Source of the DNA: Doris montereyensis
Taxonomy: Eukaryota; Mollusca; Gastropoda; Nudibranchia; Dorididae
DNA length: 64,000 nt
Direction of reading: 5' to 3'
NCBI GenBank assembly: GCA_037039925.1
Contig: JAXRKP010000530.1
Span: forward strand, 57,501 to 121,500
The translations under genes were made by a program, and so were the position numbers. Each line of letters begins with the position of its first letter. Within the stretch, counting starts at the first letter, position 1. This document shows, in pieces, positions 48,284-60,169 of the stretch. The notes below the pieces were generated by a model that had not been told where the DNA came from, did no database searches, and saw nothing but the letters and a program-made list of their open reading frames with translations.

Positions 48284-49300
48284 CTGAAGTGATTTTTTTT
48301 TTGCTTTTGAGTTAAGGTTTTTGCTTTTAGTATGTACATGAGTAACTGTCAAAATACAGTCATCCTATATCATTGACACGCTTGTAAAGTCCTTGGTTGC
48401 CATAGAAACAGCCGCCATCTTGGATTTTGATCCAATTTTCAAAATCTATCTCCTCAAAACCTGTGTAGATCGTCTTTTCCATTCAATATCTAAAGAGTGA
48501 CGTCAGATTTTTTTATATTTTGATATAAAAAAATTTAATGAATTTTTGAAAATACTAAATATCGTGAATGTCCAAAAACAGTATTTTTGTTAATAAAAAA
48601 AAAAATCTCAAAAAGTTCACAATAAAAAAAAACATTGTTATTCTATTAACATTGACAAAAGGGACCTGTGTGCCAAATATAATACAAATCGTTCGGTAAA
48701 TGGCAGAGGAGATAGAATTTTAGTGTGAAAAAACTTCATTACGAGAAAAATGCAAGTAAAAAAATCAATGAAAATAACACAAAACAAACGCTTCAGACAG
48801 GTTTCCCTGTTGTAGCAGCCCCTTACTCTTTCGACAGTCTCTGGCATTGTTACTAAAATAAAGAGGATTATAAATCTAGGTTTAGATTTGCACTGTTGTG
48901 AAAAAACAGATGTCAAAATGACCAGTTTTTTGTTTTTTCCTCTATATCCTATGCTTGTGCGTGTATTTACTTACACACTGACGCACAACGCCTCTTACAT
49001 CACACAGCGATGGATAGAAGCAACAAGAGGTGTCGGCAGAAATCAGGTCACCTCGGTATTGCCACATTCAGCGATTAACTGCCAATATACGTTTTTTTAC
49101 TGCCATCTTCTCAGTCAGATGAGTAAGAGTAATTTTCGTCAAAATTTTGACTGTTTTTACTTACCCTCGCCTACAAAATATTTTGTAAAAAAAAATTATA
49201 CGTCATATGGACATTTTTCTACCATGAACTTGTAGATAAATGATCGTTCTACCTGAATATGCAAAGAACAGAAAATCAACTTTTTGGTCCCAAATTCGCC
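48284..49300 (+). repeat. Dispersed ~1-kb repeat B, fullest copy
   Basis: The copy runs from AGTACATGAGTAACT-type text through CAGCCGCCATCTTGGATTTT, GACAGTCTCTGGCATTGTTA and ATCACACAGCGATGG to TGATCGTTCTACCTGAATAT. Other copies: 51180-51510 (partial), 60170-60925 and 63326-64000 (both minus), and the mosaic at 12788-13800. No coding potential or ends recognised. Confidence 0.7.
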
Positions 49301-49390
49301 AGTCCAGATTTTGTTACATTTTTCTGTTGAACCTTTCTCTAGCTACCCATTTTGCTGTTGGGTTGATAGGACGGTTCAAAAAATTTGCTG

Positions 49391-49461
49391 GACTGAGAAT
49401 CAAACTTTGGCCTCCTGGACAGTAGTCAGAGGCTCTACTGACTGAGCTGCCAGCGCCTTAG
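49391..49461 (-). repeat. tRNA-like sequence (relic or SINE head)
   Basis: The minus strand reads GCAGCTCAGTCAGTAGAGCC (A-box) and AAAGTTTGATTCTC (B-box), with CTGG/CCAG partly closing an acceptor stem. The anticodon arm does not form a seven-base loop, so a functional tRNA is unlikely. Confidence 0.5.
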
Positions 49462-49488
49462 GATATGTGCAGTAGTAGTGTCGTGTGG

Positions 49489-50835
49489 CTACATCTCTAG
49501 ATTGAAGAAGTCAATCCATTTTTTGAATTCTTCGCCGCATTTTATGACTGTTTTGAAACCTTCAGGTAGTCTTGTTGCAGGGCATTGTAGAACTATTTGT
49601 TTAGTGGTCTCTGCTTTTTCATGACATCGAGAGCAAACTGGCGAATCGCTCAGCTGCCATCTGTGCATATTATATGCTGTTCTGGCATGTTCTGTCAATA
49701 ATCGATTTGAGCTGACCCAGTATTTTCTTTCCGTATCAAAGCCTGGAAGCCTAGAGGTTGGATCATTGATCAGTTGGCCACCTTGAGGAGAGTCATTTTT
49801 CCACTTCTTTTCCACTGATCATTTAGATCGTATCTTGCTTGTTCTGACTGATAAAATGGTTTCCTTTGATCGAAGTCTTGATGTTTTTGGAGCATCGTTA
49901 AAGATTTGTATCAGAGGGATGTTGTCTGGTGCGGTTTTTATTCTTTTAATTGCTTTTTGTTGAGTTCTTTTCTCCATAGATGAGGCGGGGGGATGGCGCT
50001 CAAGGTGGGATCCACTGTGTCGGTGTATATTTCAGATAGCCTGTTTAGTCCTCATGGACTTCCGTAATTTTACATCAATTAAGTCGGTGTGTGAGCTTCA
50101 TGTCCATACAGGGGCGCAGTATTCTGCGATGCTATAACAGAGGCTAGTGCTGATGTTCTTAATACTACCTGTGATGCTCCCCAGGTTGTTCCAGTCAGTT
50201 TCCTCAGAAGACAATTTCTTTTGTCAATCTTGTTGGCGCAGCCTTCTAGATGTCGGAAAGTCAACTGTCTATCAAGCGTCACACCTAAGTACATTGGGCT
50301 GTGGTCTACTGGTAGAGTGTTTCCATCTACACATATATTTAAGGCTTTTGTTGCCTGGTGGTTGTTCAAATGGAAAGTCGTAGATACCGATTTTGTGGTG
50401 TTCATTTTAAGGTACTGTTTATCGAAGTACTGCTTCAGTATTGTGGTGTCATGACTAAGCACTGCTTCTATTTCATTCCAATCTTTTGATTGTGTGCCAA
50501 GACCCAATCATCCGCATATCCTAATTTAAATGATTTGCTATCGGGCAAATCTTTTATGTAGACGTTGAAGAAGGTTGGTGCCAGAACTGATCCTTGTGGA
50601 ACTCTATTTTCTTTGGTTTGCTGCTTTCTCCTCCGAGAACGACGTGAAATTGTCTGGTGCTAATCATGGTAGATATGAGTTTGAGAGATCAAGGGATTAG
50701 TTTTGCCAGTTTTAACACGAGACCTCCAGTCCAGACAGTATCATATGCTGCAGATAGATCAATCAGGACAGCTCCAGTTTTCAGTCTGTTTTCGAAGCCT
50801 GATTCAATGAAGGACATCAATGCCAGTATGTGCAT
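49489..50835 (-). pseudogene. LINE fragment (jockey-like RT and C-terminal Cys motif)
   Basis: On the minus strand: DLSAAYDTVW at about 50765-50735, VPQGSVLAPTFFNVYIKDLP at about 50615-50556, GYADDWVLA at about 50526-50500, then after a frameshift the palm/thumb part TTKSVSTTFHLNN and PMYLGVTLDRQLTFRHLEG, and at 49690-49610 MHRWQLSDSPVCSRC. The catalytic YADD is kept, unlike the other two fragments, but frames are broken. 5' truncated. Confidence 0.82.
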
Positions 50836-50861
50836 TAATCAACACTAACAAGAATAGTAAG

Positions 50862-51152
50862 TAAAGTTCCTTCAAGGCCCTTTCAGGCCTATAGAGCCGG
50901 AGCTTATCTCGGTTTCTATAGCGTGAAGCGGAACAAGTGACAATAATCACCTCCTGGCCAGGATACTAGGCTGACACAGGTTTTTACTCCCAAGCTAGTG
51001 CTTGAACCCATTTGCACCTGGCTAGAGTGGGGAATATGTGTGTTAGTGTCTTTCCCAAGGAACACAACGTCGACCCTGGCTTTGCTAGGATTCAAACTCG
51101 GGACCTCATGATCCTCAGTCCGGCAGTCTAACCGCTCGCCACCGACGCCACA
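50862..51152 (-). mobile_element. SINE family 1, well preserved
   Basis: Starts AAAGTTCCTTCAAGGCCCTT and ends with the tRNA-like head at about 51090-51150 (GGGACCTCATGATCCTCAGT). It is nearly full length and sits directly against the 5' truncated end of the LINE, flanked by ACAAGAATAGTA on the left (50837) and AACAAGAATAGTA on the right (51152), a likely target duplication. Confidence 0.85.
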
Positions 51153-51179
51153 ACAAGAATAGTAACAAGAGAAATAAAA

Positions 51180-51510
51180 ACAACTGACGTGCAACGCTCT
51201 TATATCACACAGCGATGGGCCAAAGCGTCGATTGGTGTTGGCAGAAACAAGGTCAAATCGGTGTTGCCACATTTGGCGATTAACCGCCAATATGCAGGTT
51301 TTTACAGCCATCTTCTCAGTCAGTGTTAGGGTAATTTATGTCAAAATTTTGATTGTTTTTAACTACCCTTGCCTTCAAAATATTTTTAAAAAAAAAAAGA
51401 ATTATACGTCATATGGACATTTTTCTGCCACGAACTTGTAGATAAATGATCGTTCTACCTGACTATGCATATGCAAAGAACAGAAAATCAACCATTTGGT
51501 CCAAAACACC
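51180..51510 (+). repeat. Repeat B, partial copy
   Basis: Matches 48970-49295: GACGTGCAACGCTCTTATAT, CATTTGGCGATTAACCGCC and GTAGATAAATGATCGTTCTA. It lacks the upstream two thirds. Confidence 0.7.
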
Positions 51511-51895
51511 AATATTAGTTGTGATCAGCATGAAGTTGGATGATGGGTTTTTTTTTGGCAAATCATATAGTTCAAACAGTGAGTTATTCAAGAAGATGAC
51601 AACCATTCTAATGAAGACTGATTTCAGATGATCCATAATAGCCCTAATGGTACCTTCACTCTTATTTTTACTTCAAGATCTCTGGAAGTCTGAAAACGTT
51701 TCCTCTTTCAGAAGATTCTACGTTTTTAATAAAGTCACATTTCACAATGAAACAATTAAGAATTTTATCAGAAAACATTTCAGATAACGATTCATTTAAT
51801 ATTGGTTGCAAAGAAAAACTGAGTTTTTAATTGTTTACTGTTTCCTGTTGTTTAATTTTGTTTTAATTGAAATCGTAATTACATTGAAATTTCAG

Positions 51896-51986
51896 GCATT
51901 TGTGTCAGATGCAATTCCTACTGATTACGATATTCAAACAAACCAAGATTGTACTCCTCCGAAGGTGTTGCTGAGAGGGGAATGCG
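51896..51986 (+). CDS. Exon: unrecognised module, part 4
   Basis: Acceptor GAAATTTCAG|GCA, donor ATGCG|GTAATA; phase 0 in, phase 1 out. It reads AFVSDAIPTDYDIQTNQDC and TPPKVLLRGEC. The ending CTPP..L..EC leads into the first GCC2/GCC3 repeat. Confidence 0.83.
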
Positions 51987-52424
51987 GTAATATATCGTTT
52001 CTTTTAACCAATGTTCTCTCTAATTTGTCTGTGCGTAAATATTTGGCGTTGTACAGTTGGACAAAAGGATCCCAATTGCGTGCAAATAATTAGATTTTTA
52101 AAATTGTGTGTGCTGTTTTCTTGATTGGTGTATGCAGACATTTCTCAACTTACTGTGCACATCTTTCCTCCTTGGTGTGCACGCACGCACAGCTTAAAGG
52201 GAACATTTATCATTACCCAAATTTTTATGATAGGAAATCTGCCATGCCCACCTCATCCCCATCTCCCTTCAAGTTGTCCCAACTCTCTCTAACTTTCCAT
52301 AATGTAAAAACAACAAATACACCTAGATCTAGCTTTAAAAACATCAAACACACAACTATATGAAAAAATATTAGGGGAAGAAAAGAAGGAAACAAACCTC
52401 AATCTTCCTCTCAAATAATGGGTA

Positions 52425-52668
52425 CTCAGTAGTCCAGAGGCATGAGTAAAACTCACTCACCTGGTCCAGGTAGGTGGATTGACACCTACTCCCATCAGAG
52501 ATGGATGATTAAAAAAAGAGATCCTGTGTGCAGGTTACACCACTGTGTGCATGTTAAATATCCCTTGACTGTTTACAGGGCAGCCCGGGTAAAATTTACA
52601 AAATCCAACCAAAAACCCTGATATCACCTTATATGGGAAAAATCAAATCAAATCAAATCAAATCAAAA
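52425..52668 (+). mobile_element. SINE family 2 with (AATCA)n tail
   Basis: Plus-strand body with CCAGGTAGGTGGATTGACAC, CATGTTAAATATCCCTTGAC and TGTTTACAGGGCAGCCCGGG, ending in AATCA pentamers at about 52641-52668. The tRNA-like head is degraded. Confidence 0.75.
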
Positions 52669-53131
52669 CCTCTAAATTGACAATATAGACGTTTCTAGGG
52701 TTCAAGTCGTGCTCTCGTAAATATATGGTTTTGGTAGCCTTATGATTACCGTGCAGTTTGATTTAGCTGCTAGAATCAGGATTGTGAGACCCAAGCAATG
52801 GTATGTCCAACATTCCTTTTCCTGAAAAAGGCACACTTGACATGCATTTCCCCCTCAACTTGGGCACGAATAGGTAATAGCATCAGCTGGATAGCAAATA
52901 CCTGCGACAGGCTAGCATCCTTCCAGGAGGTGATGTATTTATCAACTTCCATTTTATGCTTTGAAAAGCGAGTAAGATCCATCTCGATGTGCCACAAAGG
53001 CCTTGAATTTACTTTACTGTTTTACTTCTGATTCATATAGTCATGTTAAGCATTTTAAACTTATTTTTATCGCCTCCCTGACGATGTCATTCATTTTGTT
53101 CTTTTATTTATTATGTTTTTCCCCACTGCAG

Positions 53132-53290
53132 TGGACTGTGGACCCGGCACATTTTATGACAATGCAACCAAAAGATGTACTTTTTGTCCAATTGGCCAGT
53201 ATCAACCATTGTCAGCACAGTACTCATGCCTTTCTTGTGGGGAAGGTCAGACCACAAATCAAGTTGGCACAAGTAGCAATGAATGTCACA
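53132..53290 (+). CDS. Exon: GCC2/GCC3 (ephrin-receptor-like) repeat 1
   Basis: Acceptor CCCACTGCAG|TG, donor CACA|GTGAGT; phase 1 to 1, 53 codons. It reads DCGPGTFYDNATKRCTFCPI, GQYQPLSAQYSCLSC and GEGQTTNQVGTSSNEC. The C..G.Y......C..C..G.YQ......C..C pattern is the family signature, also seen in SCUBE and SVEP1. Confidence 0.92.
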
Positions 53291-53858
53291 GTGAGTTTAA
53301 TTCTTCCAGTTGTTTAGTACTACTTTTCCGACTTATCAGGCTTAAAATAAATTGTAATCTCCTGAATGTTTTTGTTCTTTTTGTTTTGTTGGTCTTTGTT
53401 TTTTTAAATTTGGATAAGGTGTATGTATGGATATGTTGTGTTCATTTTATTTATGTGTATGTTTATGTACCTGAGTAGTAAAATGTAAAAGTGTAAATTT
53501 TTGTGTCTACAAACAAATGATCTCTGTGCATGTGTATTTTTAGACCATTCCTGCTTTATGTCCTTGATTTAGGTTTACTTCCGCTGTGAGTCAGAAACTG
53601 TGTTATGACCTTTTGTGTTTAATACGAAGCTTTATGCATTTGTACACGCATGGGAAAGAATGTGTGTGTAGGTGTGTATGCGCTGGTGTGTGTGTGTGTT
53701 GTGTATATGCACTACATTATATTTTCTCTATGGAGATAATGAAGTCATCTCAAGTCTTATGTCCTAATGTTCTCATACACTCCAATCTTCCTTTTCGATA
53801 GTTTTGTTTTAATTTTTGGCAGATGCGTATCAAAATCATTTCTTTTTATTCCTTATAG

Positions 53859-54020
53859 CTGCTTGTGAACCTGGAAAATACTTTGACATACTCCAGGACC
53901 GTTGCCTAAACTGTTCGTACGGCTTTTACCAGCCTAACTCTGGGCAGTTTTACTGTGAGCCGTGCTCTGCCAATACCACCACCCGCGATACTGGTACTGT
54001 CATGGCATCAGCCTGTGCAG
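53859..54020 (+). CDS. Exon: GCC2/GCC3 repeat 2
   Basis: Acceptor CCTTATAG|CT, donor GCAG|GTAAGT; phase 1 to 1, 54 codons. It reads ACEPGKYFDILQDRCLNC, GFYQPNSGQFYCEPC and TRDTGTVMASAC. A SINE of family 2 begins within about 8 bp of the donor. Confidence 0.92.
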
Positions 54021-54027
54021 GTAAGTT

Positions 54028-54312
54028 GGGTGGACACGGTAGTCCAGGGGAATGTATTGGCATCCCAAACAGAAGGTCGTGGTTGAAGTCCCGACAGGTT
54101 GAACAGTTTTCCCAAGCTTTTCAGGTAAAACCCATCCTATTTGGTCCATGTAGGTGGATCAACACCGAGTCCCATCGGTGACGGACGACAAAAAGGAGGT
54201 CCCATTTGCAGAACACAACACTGTGCATGTTAAAGATCCCTTGACTGTTTACAAGGCAGTCCAGGCAAAAATTAAAAATCCCTACCAAAAATCCCCAGAC
54301 CACCTTACTTGT
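54028..54312 (+). mobile_element. SINE family 2, inserted beside a splice donor
   Basis: Starts GGTGGACACGGTAGTCCAGG, includes the B-box-like GGTTGAAGTCC, and ends near CCAGACCACCTTA. It is the best-preserved copy. Only the donor's own bases separate it from exon 54020. Confidence 0.85.
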
Positions 54313-55842
54313 GGACGTGTGTGAACTCCAATTCAATGAATGTCAAAATTAATCAAACAGTAGGTAAGTTATTGATGTTTAGTTTTTTTAAGGTATTTTT
54401 TATGTTTCCTTTTTTTGAGGAGGTGGAAGGCATTTTTACCACAAATCAGACAAATCTCGTTTATTGAACTACTGGATAAAGCAGTTCATTCCCTTCACAT
54501 TGATACAAAAAAACAAAAAGCCCAATATCAATTCTTTCATTTTATACGAAGTTTTTTTTTAGACACCTAACCTTCCACACAATGGTTGTACCATAAAAGC
54601 CGGAAATTTTGTCTATAGTATAGCAAGTTGGTACTCATTTTAATCATCACTCTATCCGAAAGATGTATTTTGAAATTTGAAGGAATTAATTTCAATATTA
54701 GCTAAGATGGGTCGCAAATTACGAGACATTCTGCGCACCCGTTATAAGAAAAGTGCCATCCGACATGAGTATAAGGGACCCGGAGCTGTTGGAACAGGGT
54801 TGACAAGAAGTATTTGAGAGCCTCTCAAGATTGTATGACGTTTCAAAGTATTAAACTATTCATTTCTAGGTTTATATGCGAAAAAACATTCAAATAACGG
54901 AAAAATTATTTTAAATGTGATTTTCTCAAAATGTTACTTTTTGACAGTGATTTGCGATCTATTTTTTTATTTATTGTCCGATTCACCCAGTAGCGATTTT
55001 CGATATCTCTTCAAATTTGCAAAAATCATTTTTTTGTGATTAAATTTGCCAAACATTGGGGAAAACCCATTTTAATTCATAAAATCAAAACCGTTTAATT
55101 TATCAAAAATTGTTACTTGCGGCTAGATATTGAACCGAATAACGTGTGTGTGAAGTTACAGTCAAGTTGTGTTCAAAACTGAAAAAGCCTATTTGAATTG
55201 AAGTTGTGGTATTTTCAGAAAAATCCAAGAAGGCAATGGCAACCATATGATTAAAAAAATTTACAAAAATATTTTCAGCTAATTTAGACGTGCCTATTAC
55301 AATGGTAGTGGTTAAAATTGCCTATATCAAGTTCAGGGGACCCATTTATGGATCACACATATCTCATTCCAGAGAACAAGCTCTAGGCGCTGTACATTAA
55401 ATTACATCATCACGTTGACAAAAAAGGTTCAATGGATATAATGATATAGGCAATGTACATGAACATGATATTACAAATGGGTAGAATATATAAATGCTCA
55501 ACAATAACAAGATAAAGCATTCTAAGAGTAGGCAAACAGACCAGTAAAGAATTGCCTTCAAAAGAAGGTATAAATCTTTCTACCCTAAATTTTAATTTTC
55601 AATTTTTTGGGTTTTCTTTTTAAAATATGTGATTAATTACATTTTCAATTGAAATAGGCTAAATATTTTATATCTATAAATGATGGACATTTCAGGTGTA
55701 ACTTTTTACATATTGATTAATTTAGATTTAATGATAATGATAACAGTAATAATATTAATATTAATTGTACCATAAAGTTGTATTGCACCTTTAAGTCAAA
55801 GCTTTAAAGTGCTGTGCACATAATGTTGATAATTCTAGGGCA
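54313..55842. other. Intron sequence, mostly unrecognised
   Basis: No coding exon. Text at about 55350-55410 (CATATCTCATTCCAGAGAAC, then GCGCTGTACATTAAATTACA) resembles an inverted SINE/LINE tail. AT-rich elsewhere. Confidence 0.45.
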
Positions 55843-56118
55843 AAAGATGGTGTCAGTGACTGAGTGGTTGGCTGCAAGACTGGAGATCATGAGGTCTCGG
55901 GTTCAAATTCTAACAAAACTAGGTCTGAGCATTGTGTTCCTTGGGAAAGACACTCAAACACATATTTTCCCCACTTAACCAAATGCAAATGGGTTGGGTA
56001 CAAGCACTAGCTTGGGAGTTAAAACCTGCATCAGACTAGTGTCCTGTCCAGGTGGTGATCATTATCCCCTGTTCCACTCTGGCTTTATAGGCCGTAACAG
56101 GCCTGAAGAAAGTTATTT
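55843..56118 (+). mobile_element. SINE family 1, plus-strand copy
   Basis: The tRNA-like head is at about 55850-55915 (GACTGAGTGGTTGGCTGCAA, CATGAGGTCTCGGGTTCAAA). The body follows with GTTCCTTGGGAAAGACACTC and AGCACTAGCTTGGGAGTTAA, ending GCCGTAACAGGCCTGAAGAA. Confidence 0.82.
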
Positions 56119-56275
56119 TTTCTAAGGAATAAAAATTTGAATATTTGCCTATCTAAAAACGAAAGGAAAACGTAATTGTTATGAACATGACTTATCTGAT
56201 TCTTTAAAGACTTCTTCATCATATGTTTTTCTCACCTAGAACATTTCCTTTCTATTTGACAATTTTTCTGTTCAG

Positions 56276-56431
56276 ATGACTGCCCACCAGGTTCTGAGAT
56301 TGGTGTAAACAACAGTTGTGTCCCTTGTCCCATTGGCTATTTCCGCACCTCTCAGCCTAGCTGTGAATCATGTCCCACTCTTCTGGTCACCAGCATCACT
56401 GGCAGCCTTACCAATGAAAGCTGCAATGTGG
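56276..56431 (+). CDS. Exon: GCC2/GCC3 repeat 3
   Basis: Acceptor CTGTTCAG|AT, donor GTGG|GTATGT; phase 1 to 1, 52 codons. It reads DDCPPGSEIGVNNSCVPC, PIGYFRTSQPSCESC and SITGSLTNESC. All expected cysteines are present. Confidence 0.92.
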
Positions 56432-56843
56432 GTATGTGAGGAAACTTCAATTTTCGCTTCAAGCCCTATAAATGCTTAGCTTTGTTGGTTTTTCTATTAC
56501 TTTTAAGTATATGCCTTGCATTGTGCTTTCTTCACTTTCTTTCTTGCTCAAGTCACACAAGATAAAGCTAAGATACAACTTTATTGTCTGAAAAAATTGC
56601 ACATTGTTTTGGTGTTAGAATACCTTCAATACAATATGAAATACAACACACTTTTACTATACATAAATTAATCTACACACACAAACAGCTTACGCACATT
56701 TAAGCATTACGTGATTAAAATATGTATAACATAGCTATGAAAAGATTAAAAATATTCTAATACATGTAAATGTAATCATTGCACTGAATAATATGCAAAA
56801 GAGCGGTGATGATAATAATACTGGTGATCATTGCACATGATGG

Positions 56844-56844
<1 letters not shown>

Positions 56845-56879
<35 letters not shown>

Positions 56880-57130
56880 TAATAATAATATAATAATAAT
56901 AATAATAATGATAGTGATACCTTTATTCATCCAAAGAAGGAAATTACATTCTGTTCCTCATAAGTAAGTTTAAAAATCATAATACATAGATCTATTCATT
57001 ATTAAAATTGCTAAACATTCATCCATGCCCAACCACCACCTCCAGTTGTGTTGATAAATACATCACAGAAATGCGTAGGATCCTCACCACCCCCCCCCCC
57101 CCCGACACACACACACACACACACACACTA
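56845..57130 (+). repeat. (TAA)n, poly-C and (AC)n patches
   Basis: TAA/ATA trinucleotides fill about 56845-56912, then a C run (about 57091-57102) and ACAC (57106-57128). The intervening text contains an AGGAAATTACATTCTGTTCC segment that may be the 3' end of the adjacent LINE. Confidence 0.85.
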
Positions 57131-57299
57131 CATCCCAACCAACCCCACATACACGCCCTCGGTCAAAGCTCATTCATCCACGTCCAAACCCCCACGTCCT
57201 TTTGTTTTGTTAAAAATTTTGACTGCTGACGGAAGGAATGATTTCAGGTATCTGTTTGTATTGGCCACTGAGACTGAACCTACCACTTCTAATTATTTT

Positions 57300-58790
57300 T
57301 AGACAGTCAATGTCTGCACGAAGTGGATGAGTTTCGTCATCAGTGATGTCAGTCAGTTTTTTTGGTTATACGTCGTTCATAAACTGTGTCATATGAGTAC
57401 TGTATGTTCCCTATCAGCCAACCTGCCTTTCTGATCACCCCGTCAAGTCTCCTTCTATCAAATTTAGTTATGTTCCCACCCCAACTGGGAAGCCCTAAGG
57501 TCAACATCGAACATATAACTGACGAAAAGAACATTTATAATAGTGTATATCACATGAAAAGATCTCAGTTTTCTAGTGCAATAAAGCGGTGTGTTCGCTT
57601 TTTTCATGATGTTATCTGTGTTCTCGGTCCAATTCAATGTGTTATCAATTATTATTCCTAAATACTTTTAACTCTGTGCTCGCTCAATTTCTATCCCTTT
57701 TATGGTAACTGGGGAGGGTTCAATTTTATTTTTTACGGAAATCATTATCATTTCTTTAGTTTTTGAAATATTTAATTCAATGTAGTTTTGGTTGCACCAG
57801 CCCACAAAATTGTCTACTTCACTCAAATAGTTATTGTCATTGTCATTAATTATAAGTCCGATTTCCACAGTACCGTCCGCATGTTTGTCTTTGATCACGT
57901 TGTCATGTTTGGATTTACAGTCTGCGGTGTACAGGAAGAAGAGAAATGGGGATAATACTGTACCCTGGGGAGCACCAGTATTAGTATATAATGTGTCAGA
58001 CGTAAGGTCAACGGAAGGTTTGGTTTGGTTTCTAAGAGAAAGGGGAAGATGAACGCCGCATTTTGACAAATTGTAGGAGGCTGTTGAGATAATCTAAAAT
58101 CCAAAGTACAGTGTTAGCGTTGACATTCATTTTAAGGAGCTTTTCAGCGAGTATGTGTGTTAAATGATAGAAAAATCATAAAACATAATTCGGATAGAAC
58201 TGCCTTTTTTCTCAAGATGTGAGTAAATAGAATTTAATACATGTATCAAAGCATCATCAACGGATCTATTTCCTAAACTGCAAAGGATTGATAAAATTGT
58301 CAACCAAGGTTTGTAATGTGCAAAGAATTATTTTTTCAAATATTTTCATAGGATAAGTCGTTATTGCTATGGGGCGGAGGTCATTCATGTTGGTAACAGG
58401 TTTCTTTTTTGGGACTTGGACAATACACAAAGTTTTCCAAATACTTGGGATTACACACTGGGACAATGACATATTATAAATGTAACAGAAAACAGCACTC
58501 AGCTGATCAGCGCACGTTTTAAGGACTTTGGACTGAACACCATCGGGACCATTTACCTTATTTGGGTTAACCCTTTTCATGGTGTCTTTAACAGATTTTT
58601 CAGTTATGATAATACATTCACTTTTGTCAACATTTATACCTGTTAGTTTGTTTTTAATATTCTCTTTTTCCTCACTGAAATCATGACAATCAAACCTTGC
58701 ATAAAAATTATTTAAATCATTCAGATATGACACAAAATCAGACACCACTTCCGAACTTTTACACTGTGACCCACTCATCAAATGCATACC
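57300..58790 (-). pseudogene. LINE reverse transcriptase fragment (Rex1/L2-like), inactive
   Basis: Minus strand: VNPNKVNGPDGVQSKVLK at about 58570-58520, QVPKKKPVTNMNDLRPIAIT at about 58425-58365, TGAPQGTVLSPFLFFLYTAD at about 57980-57920, then KHADGT where intact elements have FADDT, and VDNFVGWCNQNYIELNISKT at about 57820-57760. The end at 57530-57350 has SWGGNITKFDRRRL. The catalytic Asp pair is lost and frames are broken. Confidence 0.82.
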
Positions 58791-59164
58791 CTTCTAGACT
58801 TTACTCATGTCATGTCATTTAGTGTGAATTTTCTTCAATCTTATTTTTATACTCTTTTTTTACCTTTATCAATGGCCTTTTTAATTCCTTTTGGACTATA
58901 CGACGCTCATTTTTATCATTTGCCTGAAATGCTTTTTTCTTTTTCTTTAAGAGCTTTTATTTTAACAGTAACCCATGGCTTATTATTGCTGAAAATTTTA
59001 ATATTTTTCTTAGGTATGACAGTTTCTACACAAAAATGAATATAAGAACATACAGTATCTGCCACTTCATTGATGTCATTGTTGTTTTCTGTAAAAAAAA
59101 AAAATATGGGGTAAATTCCATCGTAGAAGCCTTTTTAAAGTTTTACTTTAGTGATAAACGATAA

Positions 59165-60090
59165 TAAGTTACAACTCCACCAAAGAAGATCAAACAAACA
59201 CATGCAGTTTGGGTATAACCTTTCATCAGACAGCAAAGGAATAAGGTCTGCACTCTTATACAAGTGTCACACTGTTTGACGTCAGAAGGAAGATCAGAAA
59301 ACTAGATGACCATAGAGTGGACAGTAGAAATCAAGGAACGTGAGCATTAGTAAATAGAATGAAGAATGAGTAGAAGAAAAAGAGTAGAAGGAAAAAAGGA
59401 AAAGATAAGTCTTTGAAATAAGGAAAAAGAAGAAAAAAGAGAACAGAGAGTTGTAATAGAGAAAGACGAGAGAGAGATGTGTTATAGGAATGAAAAGTGA
59501 TAATATTGAAGAAAGACAAGAGGGGTGTGTTATAGGAATGAAAAAGTGATAGTATTGGAGAAAGACAAGAGAGGTGTGTTATAGGAATGAAAAAGTGATA
59601 GTATTGGAGAAAGACAAGAGAGGTGTGTTATAAAAATGAAAAAGTGATAGTATTGGAGAAAGACGAGAGAGAGGTGTGTTATAGGAATGAAAAAGTGATA
59701 GTATTGGAGAAAGACCAGAGAGAGTGTGTTATAGGAATGAAAAAGTAATAGTATTGGAGAAAGACGAGAGAGAGGTGTGTTATAGGAATGAAAAAGTGAT
59801 AGTATTGAGAAAGACGAGAGAGAGGTGTGTTATAGGAATGAAAAAAGTGATAGTATTGGAGAAAGACGAGAGAGAGGTGTGTTATAGGAATGAAAAAGTG
59901 ATAGTATTGGAGAAAGACGAGAGAGGCGGGTTATAGAACAAAAAAGGGAATTGAAGACTAGGAGAAAAGAGAATGAAGGACTAGAAAAGAGTGAAAGAAA
60001 GTATGTAGAAACGTACACCAAAGGTATGAAAAATATACAAATACATCAAACAATAAGAAAGGTTACAAGGGCAATAAAAGTCAAACTACT
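59165..60090 (+). repeat. Foldback-family copy with internal 52-bp minisatellite
   Basis: It begins with the foldback monomer (CAACTCCACCAAAGAAGATC, GGGTATAACCTTTCATCAGA) and continues as in 38236-38600. The purine-rich middle is expanded at about 59440-59935 into about nine units of roughly 52 bp carrying GAAAGACGAGAGAG and GGTGTGTTATAGGAATGAAA. The end (AAAGGTATGAAAAATATACA) matches the 38236 copy. Confidence 0.75.
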
Positions 60091-60169
60091 CACTCTGTCA
60101 TTTTGAGGTAAAATATGATGACAAATAGAAGTAATAAATTTGAGCTTTTAGAAGGCTGGACAGCGAGTT

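Noticed and set aside
49391..49461. Functional tRNA gene on the minus strand
   Set aside because: A- and B-box-like segments exist but the anticodon and acceptor stems do not fold properly; a SINE head or relic is likelier.
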